Below are positions 16,034 through 25,135 of a stretch of 64,000 nucleotides of DNA, piece by piece. The translations under genes were made by a program, and so were the position numbers. Below the pieces are notes generated by a model that had not been told where the DNA came from, searched no databases, and saw only the letters and a program-made list of their open reading frames with translations. Location: positions 1-64,000 of the forward strand of contig CACZVM010000004.1 in the NCBI GenBank assembly GCA_902784585.1, read 5' to 3'. How positions within the stretch are numbered: position 1 is the stretch's first letter; each line of letters begins with the position of its first letter. The DNA is from an uncultured Bacteroidales bacterium (lineage in GTDB: Bacteria > Bacteroidota > Bacteroidia > Bacteroidales > Paludibacteraceae).

Positions 16034-16987
16034 TCAGAACTGTCCCATCTGCAGGAAAGCCACCTCTTTGGGAGTGAGGAAGCGATATTTGCCGCGGGCC
16101 ACTTTCTTCTTAGTCAGACCGGCGAACGACACGCGGTCGAGGCTCACTACTTTGTATCCCACTTTCTCGAAGATACGACGTACCACACGATTTTGACCCG
16201 AGTGGATCTCGAGGCCTATATGACGGCGATCGTCCTTGGTGAACTCGAGTGCATCAGGCACCACTCGCTCGTCATCCAGCACCACGCCGGCACGTACGAT
16301 GGCCTCATCCACCTCATCCAGGTCGTGATCAAGCGTCACGGCATAGATCTTCTTCTTGTTGAACTTAGGATGGGTCAGTTTGGCAGCCAAATCGCCGTCG
16401 TTGGTGAGCAAGAGCACACCGGTGGTGTTACGATCCAACCGACCTACCGGGTAGATACGCTCGGGGCAGGCATTACGCACGATGTCGATCACCGTGTGGC
16501 GCTCCTGGGGATCGTCGGTGGTGGTGACTGTGTTCTTGGGTTTGTTGAGCAGGATATACACCTTGCGCTCACGACGAACAGGCTGATTGTGGAAACGGAT
16601 GTCGTCGGTGGGCAGCACCTTGGCGCCAAGCGACGAAACGGTCTCACCATTTACGGTGATCACTCCGGCTTGTATAAAATCATCGGCCTCGCGACGGCTG
16701 CAGATGCCGGCATTGGCCAGAAACTTATTCAAACGGACAGGCTTGGTAGGGTCCTCCATCTGCTGACGATAATGCTGGCGCTTGCGCTCCGAATAGACTG
16801 CGTCGTTGCGCTGTACTCGCGGACGGAAAGGACGGTTCTCAGCAAATGTGTTAGGTCTAGGTTTGTTCTCGCCGTCGCGACTGAAGCGGGGACGAGCAGA
16901 AACAGGTTCGTTCTCTCGGCGAAAACGCGGACGAGGTCTGCGCTCACCTTCATTGTTAAGATTGTTGTTGTACATGTTTGGATTCAT
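16034..16987 (-). CDS. rluB: 23S rRNA pseudouridine synthase of the RluB/RsuA family
   Basis: The protein has 317 residues from the ATG at 16987; a GTG at 17002 is a weaker alternative. An Arg- and Asn-rich extension of about 80 residues precedes an S4 RNA-binding domain (RLNKFLANAGICSRREADDFI). The catalytic domain follows, with YPVGRLDRNTTGVLLLTNDG carrying the nucleophilic aspartate, and then GQNRVVRRIFEKVGYKV. Basic N-terminal extensions are common in Bacteroidota members. Which uridine is modified cannot be told. It lies downstream of rpmF. Confidence 0.9.
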   Translation of the reverse strand: MNPNMYNNNLNNEGERRPRPRFRRENEPVSARPRFSRDGENKPRPNTFAENRPFRPRVQRNDAVYSERKRQHYRQQMEDPTKPVRLNKFLANAGICSRREADDFIQAGVITVNGETVSSLGAKVLPTDDIRFHNQPVRRERKVYILLNKPKNTVTTTDDPQERHTVIDIVRNACPERIYPVGRLDRNTTGVLLLTNDGDLAAKLTHPKFNKKKIYAVTLDHDLDEVDEAIVRAGVVLDDERVVPDALEFTKDDRRHIGLEIHSGQNRVVRRIFEKVGYKVVSLDRVSFAGLTKKKVARGKYRFLTPKEVAFLQMGQF

Positions 16988-17049
16988 TATGCGTATACTC
17001 ACGTACGCGCGTTAATTAAATACAAGGTGAAAAGGCAAGAGGATACCCT

Positions 17050-17077
17050 CTCACCTTTCATCTCTCACCTTTCGCCC
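17050..17077. repeat. Heptad array downstream of rpmF
   Basis: Units ctcacct, ttcatct, ctcacct, ttcgccc. Together with AAGGTGA at about 17024 it can form an imperfect hairpin (AAGGTGA/TCACCTT plus GAGG/CCTC), which may end the rpmF transcript. Confidence 0.55.
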
Positions 17078-17080
17078 ATA

Positions 17081-17263
17081 TCAGGCTTCAGCTTTCTCAA
17101 TTGCCAATTTACCACGATAGTAGCCACAGCTGGGGCAAACCGTGTGGTAGATGTGAAGTGCGCCACAGTTAGGGCATGTAGCCAGTGTAGGAGCCTTCAC
17201 AACGTCATGCGTACGACGTTTCGCTTGGCGGGTGTGCGATTGTCTTCTTTTAGGATGTGCCAT
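17081..17263 (-). CDS. rpmF: 50S ribosomal protein L32
   Basis: The protein has 60 residues beginning MAHPKRRQSHTRQAKRR, the L32 signature. It carries the zinc-binding CPNC and CPSC pairs (the C+ form). It is preceded by the DUF177 gene, the usual rpmF partner, with a 33-nt gap filled by a heptad array. Confidence 0.97.
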   Translation of the reverse strand: MAHPKRRQSHTRQAKRRTHDVVKAPTLATCPNCGALHIYHTVCPSCGYYRGKLAIEKAEA

Positions 17264-17266
17264 ATT

Positions 17267-17301
17267 CTTTAAACTTTAAACGTTCAACTTTAAACTTTAC
17301 A
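17267..17301. repeat. Heptad array between yceD and rpmF
   Basis: Units ctttaaa, ctttaaa, cgttcaa, ctttaaa, ctttaca. The stop codon of the DUF177 gene (minus-strand TAA at 17297-17299) is part of the array. Confidence 0.75.
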
Positions 17302-17734
17302 CTATCTCATCGGGTTCCGGCTCGTCACAAAGGTGATCATGGAGGAGAAGTTCCATCTGCTGGTTGCACTCACCCGCTTGGTGACAGTGAACGATCGGAA
17401 TGTTGATACTAGCTATTTCATATGCCAACCAGGACAGATCAAGGCACTCGTCTCCCGACTCTATGCTCTCTACTATCTCATCGTCAGCATCTATGTCAAC
17501 GGGCATCGGGTCGAGGCATCGGTCACACACAACAAAAACAGTTCCACGAACTGCAATGTTGAGCAGATAATCCTCCTCCCGGAGATTAAGCGTCGCTTGG
17601 CCAACCACCTTACCACTGAGAATCTCGGATTTCTCTTGCGCTGCAAAAAAATCGTCATCCAGCTCTACATCAAACTGATGCACGCCTATCGGCAGGCGCT
17701 TCAGGTCAATGATTGTATGGTTGTTTTCGCTCAT
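17297..17734 (-). CDS. DUF177/YceD family protein
   Basis: The protein has 145 acidic residues. The core RGTVFVVCDRCLDPMPVDID is the YceD signature, and a second Cys/His segment (HCHQAGECNQQ) lies near the C-terminus. Members of the family are linked to rpmF and 23S rRNA metabolism in bacteria and plastids. The promoter lies immediately upstream with a predicted leader of only about 12 nt, and the gene heads the yceD-rpmF operon. Confidence 0.88.
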   Translation of the reverse strand: MSENNHTIIDLKRLPIGVHQFDVELDDDFFAAQEKSEILSGKVVGQATLNLREEDYLLNIAVRGTVFVVCDRCLDPMPVDIDADDEIVESIESGDECLDLSWLAYEIASINIPIVHCHQAGECNQQMELLLHDHLCDEPEPDEIV

Positions 17735-17750
17735 TACGCAAAATCGGCTG

Positions 17751-17781
17751 CAAAATTACTACTTTTTTTTGAATTGTACAA
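17751..17781 (-). promoter_or_regulatory. yceD-rpmF promoter
   Basis: Minus strand: TTG (17779-17781), 20-nt spacer, TAATTTTG (17751-17758). Confidence 0.75.
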
Positions 17782-17800
17782 ATATTTTTTCAAAAAAATA

Positions 17801-18841
17801 TCAGCAGCTCTCAAATTGTCGGAGGAAGCGGACGTCGTTCTCGGAGAACAAACGCAGGTCCTTGACGCGGTATTTGAGGTTGGTAATACGCTCTACGCCC
17901 ATACCGAAAGCGAAGCCGGAGTAGACCTTGCTGTCAATGCCGCAGGCCTCGAGCACATTGGGATCGACCATGCCGCAGCCGAGGATCTCGACCCAACCGG
18001 TACCCTTGCAGAACGAACAGCCCTTGCCGCCGCAGATATTACAACTGATATCCATTTCGGCACTGGGTTCGGTGAAGGGGAAATAAGACGGGCGCAGACG
18101 TATCTGCGTCTCGGCTCCAAACATCTCCTTGGAGAAATAGAGCAGTGCCTCGCGCAGGTCGGCAAACGACACATTCTTGTCGATATACAAGCCCTCGACC
18201 TGATGGAAGAAGCAGTGAGCACGTGCCGAAATAGCCTCGTTGCGGTATACACGTCCCGGGCAAAGCACGCGGATAGGCGGTTTGCGAGTGGTCATGACAC
18301 GCGTCTGGACAGACGAGGTATGGGAGCGAAGCAACACATCGGTAGGCTTCTGCACACCGATCTCCTTCTCGATGAAGAAGGTGTCCTGCATGTCGCGTGC
18401 AGGGTGCTCCGGTGCAAAATTGAGCATACCATAGACGTGCTTGTCGTCCTCGACCTCCGGTCCCTGCTCAACGGTGAAACCGATACGCGCAAAGATATCC
18501 TCAATCTCCTCGCGCACCAACGACAAAGGATGACGCGTACCCAAAGCGATCGGATCGGGCGTACGGGTCAGGTCAAGACGCTCCGCCTCGGCCTTCTTCG
18601 CCTCGAACTGCTCACGCAGCTCATTCACACGGCTCTCGGCCTGCTGGCGAAGCTGGTTGAGCATCTGTCCCAACTCACGCTTCTCCTCCGGAGCCACATT
18701 GCGAAACTCGTTGAAGAGGGCTGTGATCTCACCCTTCTTGCTCAGATACTTGATACGCAGCGCCTCCAGTTCGTCGGCACTATTCGCCTTCATATCCTGC
18801 ACCTGCGCCAGCAACGATTGTATATTATCTCTTAATGCCAT
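17801..18841 (-). CDS. pheS: Phenylalanyl-tRNA synthetase alpha subunit
   Basis: Catalytic subunit of the alpha2-beta2 PheRS. The 346 residues have an N-terminal coiled coil (about 1-90), then the class II core: motif 2 region GRVYRNEAISARAHCFFHQVEGL and motif 3 FAFGMGVERITNLKY. An inserted Cys4 cluster (Cys267, 270, 275, 278; CNICGGKGCSFC) probably binds zinc, as in other Bacteroidota PheS. The beta subunit is not in the window. It is transcribed divergently from glyA. Confidence 0.96.
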   Translation of the reverse strand: MALRDNIQSLLAQVQDMKANSADELEALRIKYLSKKGEITALFNEFRNVAPEEKRELGQMLNQLRQQAESRVNELREQFEAKKAEAERLDLTRTPDPIALGTRHPLSLVREEIEDIFARIGFTVEQGPEVEDDKHVYGMLNFAPEHPARDMQDTFFIEKEIGVQKPTDVLLRSHTSSVQTRVMTTRKPPIRVLCPGRVYRNEAISARAHCFFHQVEGLYIDKNVSFADLREALLYFSKEMFGAETQIRLRPSYFPFTEPSAEMDISCNICGGKGCSFCKGTGWVEILGCGMVDPNVLEACGIDSKVYSGFAFGMGVERITNLKYRVKDLRLFSENDVRFLRQFESC

Positions 18842-18866
18842 AATGTCATTATTTGAAAAACGGCTG

Positions 18867-18896
18867 CAAAATTACAAATATTTTTGCACATATCAA
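18867..18896 (-). promoter_or_regulatory. pheS promoter
   Basis: Minus strand: TTG (18894-18896), 19-nt spacer, TAATTTTG (18867-18874). It interleaves with the glyA promoter. Confidence 0.7.
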
Positions 18897-18914
18897 AATT
18901 TTTTTGTAATTTTG
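18884..18914 (+). promoter_or_regulatory. glyA promoter
   Basis: TTG (18884-18886), 20-nt spacer beginning CACATATC, TAATTTTG (18907-18914). Its -33 element lies inside the pheS promoter. Confidence 0.75.
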
Positions 18915-18941
18915 TGCCAAATTTGAAAAGATATACAAACT

Positions 18942-20222
18942 ATGATTCGTGACAAAGAGATTTTTGACGTCATCCGCCGGGAGCGTGAGCGTCAGACCAA
19001 AGGAATTGAGTTGATCGCCAGTGAGAACTTCGTAAGCGACCAAGTGATGGAAGCCATGGGTAGCGTGCTGACCAACAAGTATGCGGAGGGTTATCCAGGT
19101 CATCGCTATTACGGAGGATGCGAAGTGGTGGACATAGCCGAGACGATCGCCCGCGAGCGTCTAAAGAAGCTCTATGACGCCGAATATGTGAACGTACAGC
19201 CGCACAGCGGTGCACAAGCCAACATGGCGGTGTTCATGGCTTGTCTGAAGGCCGGCGACACCTTCATGGGCCTCAACCTCAGCCACGGAGGTCACCTCAG
19301 TCACGGATCGGCCGTCAATTTCTCGGGCCTGATGTTCAATGCCATCGGCTACGACCTCTGCGAGGAGACAGGACGGGTGGACTATGACGATCTGGAGATG
19401 AAAGCCCGCACGCACAAGCCGAAACTAATCATCGCCGGTGCGAGTGCGTACAGCCGCGAGTGGGACTATGCGCGTATCCGTCGCGTGGCCGACGAAATTG
19501 GCGCGATCTTCATGGTAGATATGGCTCACCCGGCCGGACTGATAGCAGCAGGACTGCTGGACAACCCGCTCAAACATGCCCATATCGTGACGAGTACGAC
19601 CCACAAGACGCTTCGCGGTCCGCGCGGAGGTATCATCCTGATGGGAAAAGACTTTGACAATCCATGGGGCAAGACCACTCCGAAGGGAGAGATCAAGAAG
19701 ATGAGTGCCCTACTCGACTCAGCCGTCTTCCCAGGTACGCAGGGCGGTCCGCTGGAGCACGTGATAGCCGCCAAGGCAGTGGCATTCGGCGAAGCACTGA
19801 CCGAGGACTTCAAGGCCTATCAGCGTCAGGTGAAGAAGAACGCCGCAGTAATGGCACAAGCCTTCATCGACAAGGGTTACAAAGTGATCAGCGGCGGAAC
19901 GGACAACCACTCGATGCTCATCGATCTGCGCACCAAATATCCAGACCTGACCGGCAAAGTGGCAGAACAGGCCCTCGTGAGCGCGGATATCACGACCAAC
20001 AAGAACATGGTGCCCTTCGACAGCCGTAGTGCGTTCCAGACTTCGGGTCTGCGCTTCGGCACACCAGCTATCACCACCCGCGGCCTGAAAGAAGACCAGA
20101 TGCCATGGATAGTGGAGTTGATCGACACGGTACTAAAAAACCCCGCGAACGAAAGCGTAATAGCCTCTGTTCGCGAGGAAGTGAACCGTGAGATGACGCA
20201 ACATCCGCTGTTCGCGTATTAG
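18942..20222 (+). CDS. glyA: Serine hydroxymethyltransferase
   Basis: PLP enzyme converting serine and tetrahydrofolate to glycine and methylene-THF. The 426 residues show [21 protein letters not shown], the PLP-lysine motif [14 protein letters not shown] and GTPAITTRG. Length and start are standard. Its stop overlaps the end of the convergent AraC-type gene by 4 nt, with no terminator hairpin between them. Confidence 0.97.
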   Translation: MIRDKEIFDVIRRERERQTKGIELIASENFVSDQVMEAMGSVLTNKYAEGYPGHRYYGGCEVVDIAETIARERLKKLYDAEYVNVQPHSGAQANMAVFMACLKAGDTFMGLNLSHGGHLSHGSAVNFSGLMFNAIGYDLCEETGRVDYDDLEMKARTHKPKLIIAGASAYSREWDYARIRRVADEIGAIFMVDMAHPAGLIAAGLLDNPLKHAHIVTSTTHKTLRGPRGGIILMGKDFDNPWGKTTPKGEIKKMSALLDSAVFPGTQGGPLEHVIAAKAVAFGEALTEDFKAYQRQVKKNAAVMAQAFIDKGYKVISGGTDNHSMLIDLRTKYPDLTGKVAEQALVSADITTNKNMVPFDSRSAFQTSGLRFGTPAITTRGLKEDQMPWIVELIDTVLKNPANESVIASVREEVNREMTQHPLFAY

Positions 20223-21082
20223 TCGCGCATCGACTTGCGCAACTGGTGGGGCGTCATCCCCGTGTGTTTCTTAGTGTATTGGCAGAAGAAGCTGGTGTTG
20301 GGGAACTCCATCTCCGCCGCCACTTCGTGGATAGAATGGGTAGTGCCACGCAGACGCTGCTTCAGTTCGCTTACCGTCACGTCGGCGATCCACTCGCTGG
20401 CCGACTTGCCACTACGCTGCTTGCTGATCTCGGACAGATACTTAGGCGTGATATAGAGTTGTGCCGCAAACCACTGTACCTCGCGCTGATGCGGATTCAA
20501 CTGCAGTAGATGTATGAAGCGATGGAAGGTATAGTCGCTCTGGTTGACCGTATTACGCAGCTCTTCCATATCCGGCGCATCCACCAACATCCGATCCATA
20601 TAATAAAACATATCCAAGGTACCCGTACGTGCCATGCTGCGCAGCACCTGACGACGCATATCCGTCTGCGGCACCGACAATTGCATCTCCAACATTCCTT
20701 CATAGAGCCCCACCACCTTGCTGGACCAATCGCTCAGGGGGAAGACAGGGTTCTCGCGCAAGAACTGCAACTTCTGCCACCAACGCGGCTCGATACGCAT
20801 ATGCTCGAACATCAACTCCTCAAAAACCGACTCGTGGATAGCCAGCAACGTAAACTCAAAATCATGGGAATAACTAACCTTGCCGATGTCCATTCGGAAT
20901 GAAGGAATACGCACGTACAAGTCGCCCTTCTTCACCTCCATCTTACGGTGGTTGAGATCGACGGTCAATGTTCCGTGCTTACATACCAAGACCGTCATCG
21001 AGTTGTCCGAACGCGTTGCACGACACTCCTGCAGACCACTCAGTTCATCTGTGAAAAAAAGTGTATCAGTAGAATACTTCAT
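20219..21082 (-). CDS. AraC-family transcriptional regulator
   Basis: The protein has 287 residues. The N-terminal part resembles a cupin-like sensing domain ([22 protein letters not shown]). The C-terminal approx. 100 residues form the AraC double helix-turn-helix, with [24 protein letters not shown] and [28 protein letters not shown]. The ligand and regulon are unknown. It has its own promoter, divergent from the DUF4837 gene, which is one possible target. Confidence 0.9.
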   Translation of the reverse strand: MKYSTDTLFFTDELSGLQECRATRSDNSMTVLVCKHGTLTVDLNHRKMEVKKGDLYVRIPSFRMDIGKVSYSHDFEFTLLAIHESVFEELMFEHMRIEPRWWQKLQFLRENPVFPLSDWSSKVVGLYEGMLEMQLSVPQTDMRRQVLRSMARTGTLDMFYYMDRMLVDAPDMEELRNTVNQSDYTFHRFIHLLQLNPHQREVQWFAAQLYITPKYLSEISKQRSGKSASEWIADVTVSELKQRLRGTTHSIHEVAAEMEFPNTSFFCQYTKKHTGMTPHQLRKSMRD

Positions 21083-21128
21083 TTCAGAAAAAATAGTTTA
21101 TTTGACTTAATAATGTTTAATTTCGGCG

Positions 21129-21159
21129 CAAAAGTAGTATAAATATTTCAAATATGCAA
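21129..21159 (-). promoter_or_regulatory. Promoter of the AraC-type regulator
   Basis: Minus strand: TTG (21157-21159), 20-nt spacer beginning CATATTTG, TACTTTTG (21129-21136). Confidence 0.75.
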
Positions 21160-21176
21160 ATTTTTTACACTTTTTT

Positions 21177-21207
21177 TTGCATTTTCAAGAAATTTTGTTT
21201 AATTTTG
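21177..21207 (+). promoter_or_regulatory. Promoter of the DUF4837 gene
   Basis: TTG (21177-21179), 20-nt spacer, TAATTTTG (21200-21207). The ATG follows at 21231. Confidence 0.75.
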
Positions 21208-21230
21208 CACTCAAAAATTGAACACCCTAT

Positions 21231-22265
21231 ATGAAGAAGAACTTTGTTTTGGCGCTGATAGCGCTGGTGATGATGGCTTGTGGCAACGGGAACGAACGCC
21301 TGCTGACTTCGGCCACAGGCACTATATACGAGTGTCTGATCGTGAGCGATGCAGCAGTGAAAGCGGCGCTGACGGAAACGATGGGTGCAGACATGTACGG
21401 TCTTCCGCAGATGGAAGCGACCTTCAACGTGACGCACGTGAGTCCCGGACAGTTTGACGACTTTCTGAAATCGACCCGTAACATCCTCCTGGTGGATGTC
21501 AATCCGAACAAATACACCCTAGTGAAAGTGATGAAGTCGCGCGATGTATGGTCGCAGCCGCAGGCGATGATCCGCATCCAAGCCCCAAGTGACGAGGTGC
21601 TACTGGACTACTGGCGTGAGAACGGAGAACAGATACGCGAGTGGTTCGTACGCGAAGAACTCGCCCGACAGATACGATTCTATCGCGCCAGCACCAATAA
21701 AGAGGCACGCGCGCAACTCAATGCGCAGGGATACGACCTGCTCATTCCGGAAGACTATATCGTCGTTCAGAATTCAACATTGAAAATCAAAGATGAAGAG
21801 GAGGTAGCCGTCCTCTGGTGCTGCAACGACAAGGGACCAATGCGGCGTGACGTAATCGTCTATAGTTATCCGTACACGGCGCAAGAGCAGTTCAGCGGAG
21901 AGTCGATCGTGGCGATGCGCAACAAGGTGTTGGGTCAGTTGGTTAGCGGACAAGTGGCCGGCAGTCATATGGGCACCGAGTACAAGCATTTCCCGCCCGT
22001 GACACGTCCGGTGAGTGCGCTTCGCGACACAGTAGGCGGATTCTATGGCCTGGAGACGCGCGGACTATGGAAGATGCTGGACGGCGAAGCGATGGGTGGA
22101 CCGTTCGTCAGCCTGACGCGCCTCGACCAGGTGAACGGTCGCGTGGTGACAGCCGAAGCCTTCCTCTTTGCCGCAGGCCAGAAGAAACGCAACGCACTCC
22201 GCCAACAAGAGGCGATACTCTATACCTTGGAAATGCCTAATGAACGCCAGCGGCGGAGACCGTAG
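21231..22265 (+). CDS. DUF4837 family lipoprotein
   Basis: The protein has 344 residues with a lipoprotein signal (MKKNFVLALIALVMMACGN; lipobox Cys17). The body matches the Bacteroidota DUF4837 family by length and by segments such as LLTSATGTIYECLIV and SRDVWSQPQAMIRIQAP. Its function is unknown. The mature protein should be anchored in the inner or outer membrane. Its 3' end overlaps the convergent pnuC gene by 46 bp. Confidence 0.82.
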   Translation: MKKNFVLALIALVMMACGNGNERLLTSATGTIYECLIVSDAAVKAALTETMGADMYGLPQMEATFNVTHVSPGQFDDFLKSTRNILLVDVNPNKYTLVKVMKSRDVWSQPQAMIRIQAPSDEVLLDYWRENGEQIREWFVREELARQIRFYRASTNKEARAQLNAQGYDLLIPEDYIVVQNSTLKIKDEEEVAVLWCCNDKGPMRRDVIVYSYPYTAQEQFSGESIVAMRNKVLGQLVSGQVAGSHMGTEYKHFPPVTRPVSALRDTVGGFYGLETRGLWKMLDGEAMGGPFVSLTRLDQVNGRVVTAEAFLFAAGQKKRNALRQQEAILYTLEMPNERQRRRP

Positions 22266-22882
22266 AGGCAATTGGCGCACCAGAAAGCATATTGCACCGT
22301 CATGCAGTAGTCGCCGGCACGCAGCCACAGCACCACATTGAGTATGTCTACTGCCAGCCAAATGAACCAATGCTCGCGATAGACGAGAATCATCAGTACC
22401 TGCGCTACGAGTGCAGGTACTGTCGTAAAGGCATCGAGGTAAGGCTGGGTGTCGTCGGTCCATGAGGCGAGTCCCCACCCTCCAAGCCAAGAGCCGACCA
22501 GCGAGACCAACACGATAAGCAACAGCCACTCTCTACTGAGACGGCGAGGACTGACCAATCGCTCATCGCTCGACGACAAGCGTCTATGCCAGACATAGAC
22601 ACCGTAGATCATCGTCAGGAAATAATAGGCATTGATAGCGATCTCACCGTAGAAACGCTGCGTCCAGCAAAGATAGGTATAGGTAATGACCTGTGCAAAG
22701 CCGAAAGCGAAAGTGAGGATGTTGCCCTGCGCCGTCAGACAGACAGAACACACCCCGAGACAACCACTCAGCACGCTCAACCAAGTGTCATGCGGCATGA
22801 GCAGATAGGTAACCGCCTGAATGAGCAGTCCCAGCGCAAGGAAAGCATAGTCGAAAATCTTATTTCTTCTTAGGTGCGGCAT
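22220..22882 (-). CDS. pnuC: Nicotinamide riboside transporter PnuC
   Basis: Inner-membrane facilitator of about seven helices for nicotinamide riboside. The 220 residues contain QVITYTYLCWTQRFYGE, NAYYFLTMIYGVYVWHRR and the C-terminal YREHWFIWLAVDILNVVLWLR...QYAFWCANCLYGLRRWR, the PnuC signature with paired Trp and Asn residues. Trapping of the substrate would need a kinase encoded elsewhere. The start overlaps the end of the upstream Ig-like lipoprotein gene by 23 bp, implying coupled translation. Confidence 0.88.
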   Translation of the reverse strand: MPHLRRNKIFDYAFLALGLLIQAVTYLLMPHDTWLSVLSGCLGVCSVCLTAQGNILTFAFGFAQVITYTYLCWTQRFYGEIAINAYYFLTMIYGVYVWHRRLSSSDERLVSPRRLSREWLLLIVLVSLVGSWLGGWGLASWTDDTQPYLDAFTTVPALVAQVLMILVYREHWFIWLAVDILNVVLWLRAGDYCMTVQYAFWCANCLYGLRRWRSLGISKV

Positions 22883-24599
22883 TGATCAGTTCCTTGGGCT
22901 TCGCCTCCAGTTGCGGCACAGCCAAATAATTCCACTCCTCCTCAAAATCCCAGTTGCTCTTGGTCTGAATTTTCTCCGGGAAATAATACACCTGTTCTGG
23001 TTGCCGCTGTTCCTTCCAACTGCCGGTTGTCCACTCGCCGTCACCGTTAGCGTCGATATAGAGGCGCAGATAATAGCCGTCGGGCTTGAGGTACTCGAAG
23101 AACGCACCTTCGGGCGTAGCCGGCAACTCACGAAGCACCTGATCCTTGTCGTTGAGCAGTTGGATACGTGCATCGGGCACCTGCGGGTTGAGCCGTACGC
23201 GCAGCGTGGAGTAGTCCTCCGGCGTACGCAACTGCAGTTGGTATGAGCTATAGCCGTTGGCTACACCGTAGATATCGGCGAGGGCACCGCTGTCGATGCG
23301 CAACTCGTAGCGTTCACCCGGCTTCATCGAAGCCACCAGCTGAAAACGCATCGGCAAGGAGTCGGCGGTGAGGATGCGGAAATCGACAGGCTGACGCGTA
23401 CTATCCACCGCGTGCAGCAGATGGATGGAATCGGCCTGGATAAGCACCAAAGGCGTAGCACACACCACCAGCAGGGTGTCGTTGAGTTCGAAGTTCTGGC
23501 GGGCACTGCATCCCAGCTCGAGCACACGCTGCTTAGGCGCGGCAGCCGATTTCTGGCGCGGGGCACGCCAGACAGCACGCAGCGTATCTACCGTCCACTC
23601 GGGGCGGAAGAGCGAGTCGGTGCGACGATAGCGCAACTCGAAGAAGAGTGAGTCACGCGCGATGGCATCGCTGTCGGTCAACCAAATAGTCATCGTATCG
23701 GCATGCTCCGAGTAGCAAGTCGTATAGCTGAGACTGTCGTGCAACGGACGCACCTGAGGCAGGCTGTCCGGGGAAGAAGAGAAATAGACCTCCACACAAT
23801 GCCGCTGCTCACGGAGCGTACGCTGGAGGTAGAGGCGCTGCTGCTTCTCGCGGAAGAGAAAGAGCACCGAGAGCGTCACGCTGTCGGTAGAGTCTTTGGC
23901 CTGCTCGGCACCCACACGGATAGGTTCTTCGCCGAAAGCCAACGCCTCACCTGCGGTGAGACGATAGTCGCGACTCACATCATCCAAAGCATAGAGCCGA
24001 TAGGTGCCCGCACGCATATTACCGATACGGAAGCGACCCGCTGCGTCCGTGCGTGCCACCCGTAGGAACGGCCCAGAGACGAAAGCCGTGTCGCTCAAGT
24101 CGCTATGAATACCCGCAGAGAGTCCAGCACACGGATTGAGGTTCTCCGCATCCACCACCAAGCCAAACGTCTCCAGCGTGTCAATCGTAGGACCTGTGGC
24201 AAAAGAGAAAGAGTAGCCCGGCAGAGGGATCTTCTCGTTGTAGTCGCACACGGCGGAACCGAAATCGATAGTATAGGTCGTGCTGTCGCGCAGCGAATCG
24301 ACGAAATGTATCAGCAAGCGTTTGCCACGGGCTTTCACCTCAGGTGGCGTCTGCTGGGGCGGCGACATCAGCATGTTCTGCGCCAAGTTGTCGAGCTGGA
24401 TATACTCGTTGAACGTCACCTCGATACGATCGCCGGTGAAATTGACCGAACCGTTAGCAGGCTCGGCCTTGAGAGGCACCGGTGGTATCGAATCCTTGGG
24501 ACCACCCTGCGGCCCCACGCCACGGTTGGCACAGCCGACAGGCAGCGCCATGAGCACCACCATCGCCATATACCCTATTGCTCTTAGTATTCGTTTCAC
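22860..24599 (-). CDS. Ig-like domain lipoprotein
   Basis: The protein has 579 residues. A lipoprotein signal (KRILRAIGYMAMVVLMALPVGC) is followed by PQGGPKDSIPPVPLKAEPANGSVNF, the start of an SbsA-type Ig-like domain (about 30-140). A carboxypeptidase-like segment (AAGRFRIGNMRAGTYRLYALDD) and an internally repetitive all-beta region follow. This is a conserved Bacteroidota cell-surface lipoprotein type of unknown role. The start is GTG at 24599, almost directly at the predicted transcription start, so the mRNA may be leaderless. An ATG at 24569 would lose the basic n-region. Confidence 0.78.
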   Translation of the reverse strand: MKRILRAIGYMAMVVLMALPVGCANRGVGPQGGPKDSIPPVPLKAEPANGSVNFTGDRIEVTFNEYIQLDNLAQNMLMSPPQQTPPEVKARGKRLLIHFVDSLRDSTTYTIDFGSAVCDYNEKIPLPGYSFSFATGPTIDTLETFGLVVDAENLNPCAGLSAGIHSDLSDTAFVSGPFLRVARTDAAGRFRIGNMRAGTYRLYALDDVSRDYRLTAGEALAFGEEPIRVGAEQAKDSTDSVTLSVLFLFREKQQRLYLQRTLREQRHCVEVYFSSSPDSLPQVRPLHDSLSYTTCYSEHADTMTIWLTDSDAIARDSLFFELRYRRTDSLFRPEWTVDTLRAVWRAPRQKSAAAPKQRVLELGCSARQNFELNDTLLVVCATPLVLIQADSIHLLHAVDSTRQPVDFRILTADSLPMRFQLVASMKPGERYELRIDSGALADIYGVANGYSSYQLQLRTPEDYSTLRVRLNPQVPDARIQLLNDKDQVLRELPATPEGAFFEYLKPDGYYLRLYIDANGDGEWTTGSWKEQRQPEQVYYFPEKIQTKSNWDFEEEWNYLAVPQLEAKPKELINAAPKKK

Positions 24600-24603
24600 G
24601 CTG

Positions 24604-24634
24604 CAAAATTACTACAAATATTTGATATATGCAA
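24604..24634 (-). promoter_or_regulatory. Promoter of the Ig-like lipoprotein-pnuC operon
   Basis: Minus strand: TTG (24632-24634), 20-nt spacer beginning CATATATC, TAATTTTG (24604-24611). Only 4 nt separate the -7 box from the GTG start. Confidence 0.75.
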
Positions 24635-24728
24635 GAAATCGGCACAAAATAGTCAGGTAAATGTCTCGATAATGTCTCGATCACTCTCGGTCGAGTCTTG
24701 GGAAAATATGATAAAAATATGCAAATAT

Positions 24729-24759
24729 TTGCATATGTCAAAAAAAAGTAGTATCTTTG
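24729..24759 (+). promoter_or_regulatory. hpf-metK promoter
   Basis: TTG (24729-24731), 20-nt spacer beginning CATATGTC, TATCTTTG (24752-24759). It excludes any start upstream of 24798. Confidence 0.8.
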
Positions 24760-24797
24760 CAACAAATTTGAAATCAACCTTTAAAAACAATACTATT

Positions 24798-25073
24798 ATG
24801 ACACTGACTATTAATGCCGTAAATTTTGAAATGGCAGAGAAACTCGAACAGTTTATCGACAAGAAACTAAACCGTTTCGGCCGTCACCTGAACGCAGACG
24901 ACAAAGTGGAGATTCGCATGTCGGTCATCAAACCGCAAACGAACCTGAACAAAGAGGTGAAGATCCGCATCGCCGGCCTGTTCGCAGAAAAGACCGCAGA
25001 CAGCTTTGAGGAAGGTATCGACGCATGTCTGGATGCACTGGAGGGACAGTTGGAACGTCGCAAAAACGGATAA
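24798..25073 (+). CDS. hpf: Ribosome hibernation promoting factor (HPF/RaiA family)
   Basis: The protein has 91 residues, the short form without a dimerisation tail. The pattern TLTINAVNFEMAEKLEQFIDKKLNRF...VEIRMSVIKP...VKIRIAGLFAEKTADSFEEGIDACLDALEGQLER is the S30AE fold that binds the 30S decoding site in stationary phase. The frame is open upstream to 24672, but the promoter lies inside that stretch, so the ATG at 24798 is chosen. metK follows 62 nt downstream without its own visible promoter. Confidence 0.92.
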   Translation: MTLTINAVNFEMAEKLEQFIDKKLNRFGRHLNADDKVEIRMSVIKPQTNLNKEVKIRIAGLFAEKTADSFEEGIDACLDALEGQLERRKNG

Positions 25074-25135
25074 AACAACCTGTATGAGGACAGATTTGGC
25101 TGCTTGCAACCTCACACAAAAAATGCTAAAAAACA

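Noticed and set aside
24672-24797. Longer form of the hibernation factor
   Set aside because: The gene's promoter lies inside this stretch, and the sequence is not part of the S30AE fold.
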